Shown: positions 62,781-64,000 of the stretch, piece after piece
How positions within the stretch are numbered: the stretch's first letter is position 1
Layout: each line of letters starts with the position of its first letter
DNA from: Skeletonema tropicum
Taxonomy: Eukaryota; Bacillariophyta; Thalassiosirophyceae; Thalassiosirales; Thalassiosiraceae
Direction: 5' to 3'
Length of the DNA: 64,000 nt
NCBI GenBank assembly: GCA_037178625.1
Contig: CM074133.1
Coordinates: 3,348,001-3,412,000 of the forward strand
Program-made: the position numbers and the translations under genes
The notes under the pieces: generated by a model
Databases searched by the model: none
The model's input: only the letters and a program-made list of their open reading frames with translations
Told to the model about the DNA's origin: nothing

Positions 62781-64000
62781 GTTGGATGACGATCCGTCGG
62801 TCATTTTTTGATTGACTTGGTGTCGGTGTCGCGGTGAGGAGGTCATCATTTTTGAAATGTTCTATTTCATGTGGTCGCTTTGAAGAACTGGCTGTGGTGT
62901 ACGTCAATCTATCCATGCGATGCCAAGTGCATGCAGCTTGGCACGCTATTCAGCACCAGAAGTAAAGCGTGAGTGGCGGTGTGTCAAGCGATTTGTGACC
63001 ACACTCGACTGCATAAATCAACCTCATGGCGTCACAGCACGGACGCCTCATCAGATGCATATGCACCATGTTGCCGTAACTTTTATATCTAGTCTCCTAC
63101 GCAGCTAATAACTGCAATGAGTGGCGTTTTGGAAAGCCCTTGAGCAGCTCTACATATCGATTAGGCGTATTCAGCTTGATTGAACGACTTATTCTTTCTT
63201 CATTCGTCTCAGCTCTAGAAATAGATAGATAGAAACTGATTCTGATTAGCTAGCAGGGCGTGGCAGTGGCAGTTGCACGGGCACTGCATCTTTTGTTACA
63301 TACAAAGGCAAGGGCAAGGTGATGCGAATACCTGTTACTGTAACTGTACCTGTACGGTGAGAAGGGAACATGGCCATTCGATTCTGTCAGGTATCGACGT
63401 GGACGTGGTACTTGAATGAACCGATTTTGAGTTTTGAGAAGAGAAGAGAAGAGAACATTCTCTATGTCAGTTTCAGGATGAGGGCATCCACAGAAGACGT
63501 TCTACACTTGCTTCAGCACGAGCAAGAACAAGAATGTACTTGTGCTGATGCGATATCACCCAGTAGCAGCAGCTATGGGTGGTGACGCTAGTTCGAATCG
63601 CCTAACAAAACGAATTTTGGAAAATCGCCTTGATACTTCTCAGACAGCTTCAGTATACCCCTAGGAACAATGAAATGCAAAGGGAGCCGTTTTTGCACCA
63701 ATAGTTATGTAGTTATCAAGATATTCAGTTTGTTAGTAACCCACTAGTTAATTGCCCCTTTTGCGCTTATTATGGTCTCTGTAGTGATCAAATCGTCAAA
63801 TCACCGCCCGATCTCGCCAAGATTGGTCCATTGAGGTCATTTCCGCCAAGATTGGTCCATTGAGGTCATTTCGTGCCATTCGTATCGTTGGATTCCGATG
63901 ATAGTATTAGTAGTGTCTTGACTTGCGCTCATACGAACGAATACGAATGTATGTACAAAAAAACGCGAACTGGATAATCCAAGCTTCGACAAAGCTTAGA
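62781..64000. other. Right edge, no gene supported
   Basis: Short open frames only. 63815-63872 holds two 29 bp tandem units. The last bases (atccaagcttcgacaaagctt) match the end of the AAGCTT-type element at 43745 and a word at 54893, so another copy may begin at the window edge. Confidence 0.45.
63815..63872. repeat. Two tandem copies of a 29 bp unit
   Basis: cgccaagattggtccattga followed by ggtcatttc occurs at 63815 and 63844, differing by at most one base at the edge. Confidence 0.88.

Noticed and set aside
1..64000. CRISPR arrays, rRNA or clear tRNA genes
   Set aside because: No regularly spaced repeats with unique spacers, no rRNA-like sequence, and no complete cloverleaf was found by eye.

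Overview
The window looks like nuclear DNA of a diatom, probably a centric one; this is an inference from gene families and structure, and no marker gene is present. Genes are intron-poor with short GT-AG introns. There is a secreted PT-rich protein with Cys modules and a GH19-like domain of a type familiar from diatoms, a long family of MYND/RING-like/SEL1 proteins, and a Helitron whose N-terminus carries RQRK repeats. Conserved single-copy genes alternate with repeat-rich, gene-poor stretches.

Left part (2-9 kb): an alpha/beta hydrolase (minus), a small two-exon HMG-box protein (plus, with a first exon of only 20 codons), and a three-exon gene for a secreted, probably GPI-anchored GH19-like protein (minus). 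From 9.5 to 20 kb there are two MYND/SEL1 genes (one broken, one intact), a 1.5 kb element with terminal inverted repeats, remnants of a retroelement and of a transposase, and about 4.4 kb in which I support no gene.

Middle (20-29.5 kb): three paralogues of a small secreted Cys-rich protein, each followed by a GTCAA-type repeat tract. The first pairs tail-to-tail with an amino-acid transporter gene. The second sits in an inverted copy of the same block, in which only the C-terminal end of the transporter survives. The third lacks the transporter. A fold-back element with about 160 bp arms lies between copies two and three.

Right part (24-63 kb): a birth-and-death array of MYND + RING-like + SEL1 genes. 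Over the whole window I count seven intact genes (12.7, 33.0, 38.1, 42.4, 48.6, 51.0, 52.2 kb), six broken ones (9.6, 24.2, 29.7, 31.0, 45.3, 47.1 kb) and three fragments (38.0, 41.0, 62.6 kb). The duplicated unit includes a conserved 3' block, a 5' block with a motif touching the start codon, and a decayed Gly/Ser/Thr-rich ghost sequence. Two orphan 5' blocks mark deleted genes. At 35.0-35.34 kb lies a chain of about ten consecutive short hairpins, the least explained structure in the window. At 35.65-37.19 kb is an unrecognised split gene that interrupts a repeated flank.

The right end holds an intact class II-like sirtuin gene (53.4-54.8 kb), then a Helitron (55.3-62.0 kb) with a HUH-type Rep motif and a PIF1-like helicase, broken by three frame shifts and a stop codon. 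All product names rest on motifs read by eye; no database search was possible.
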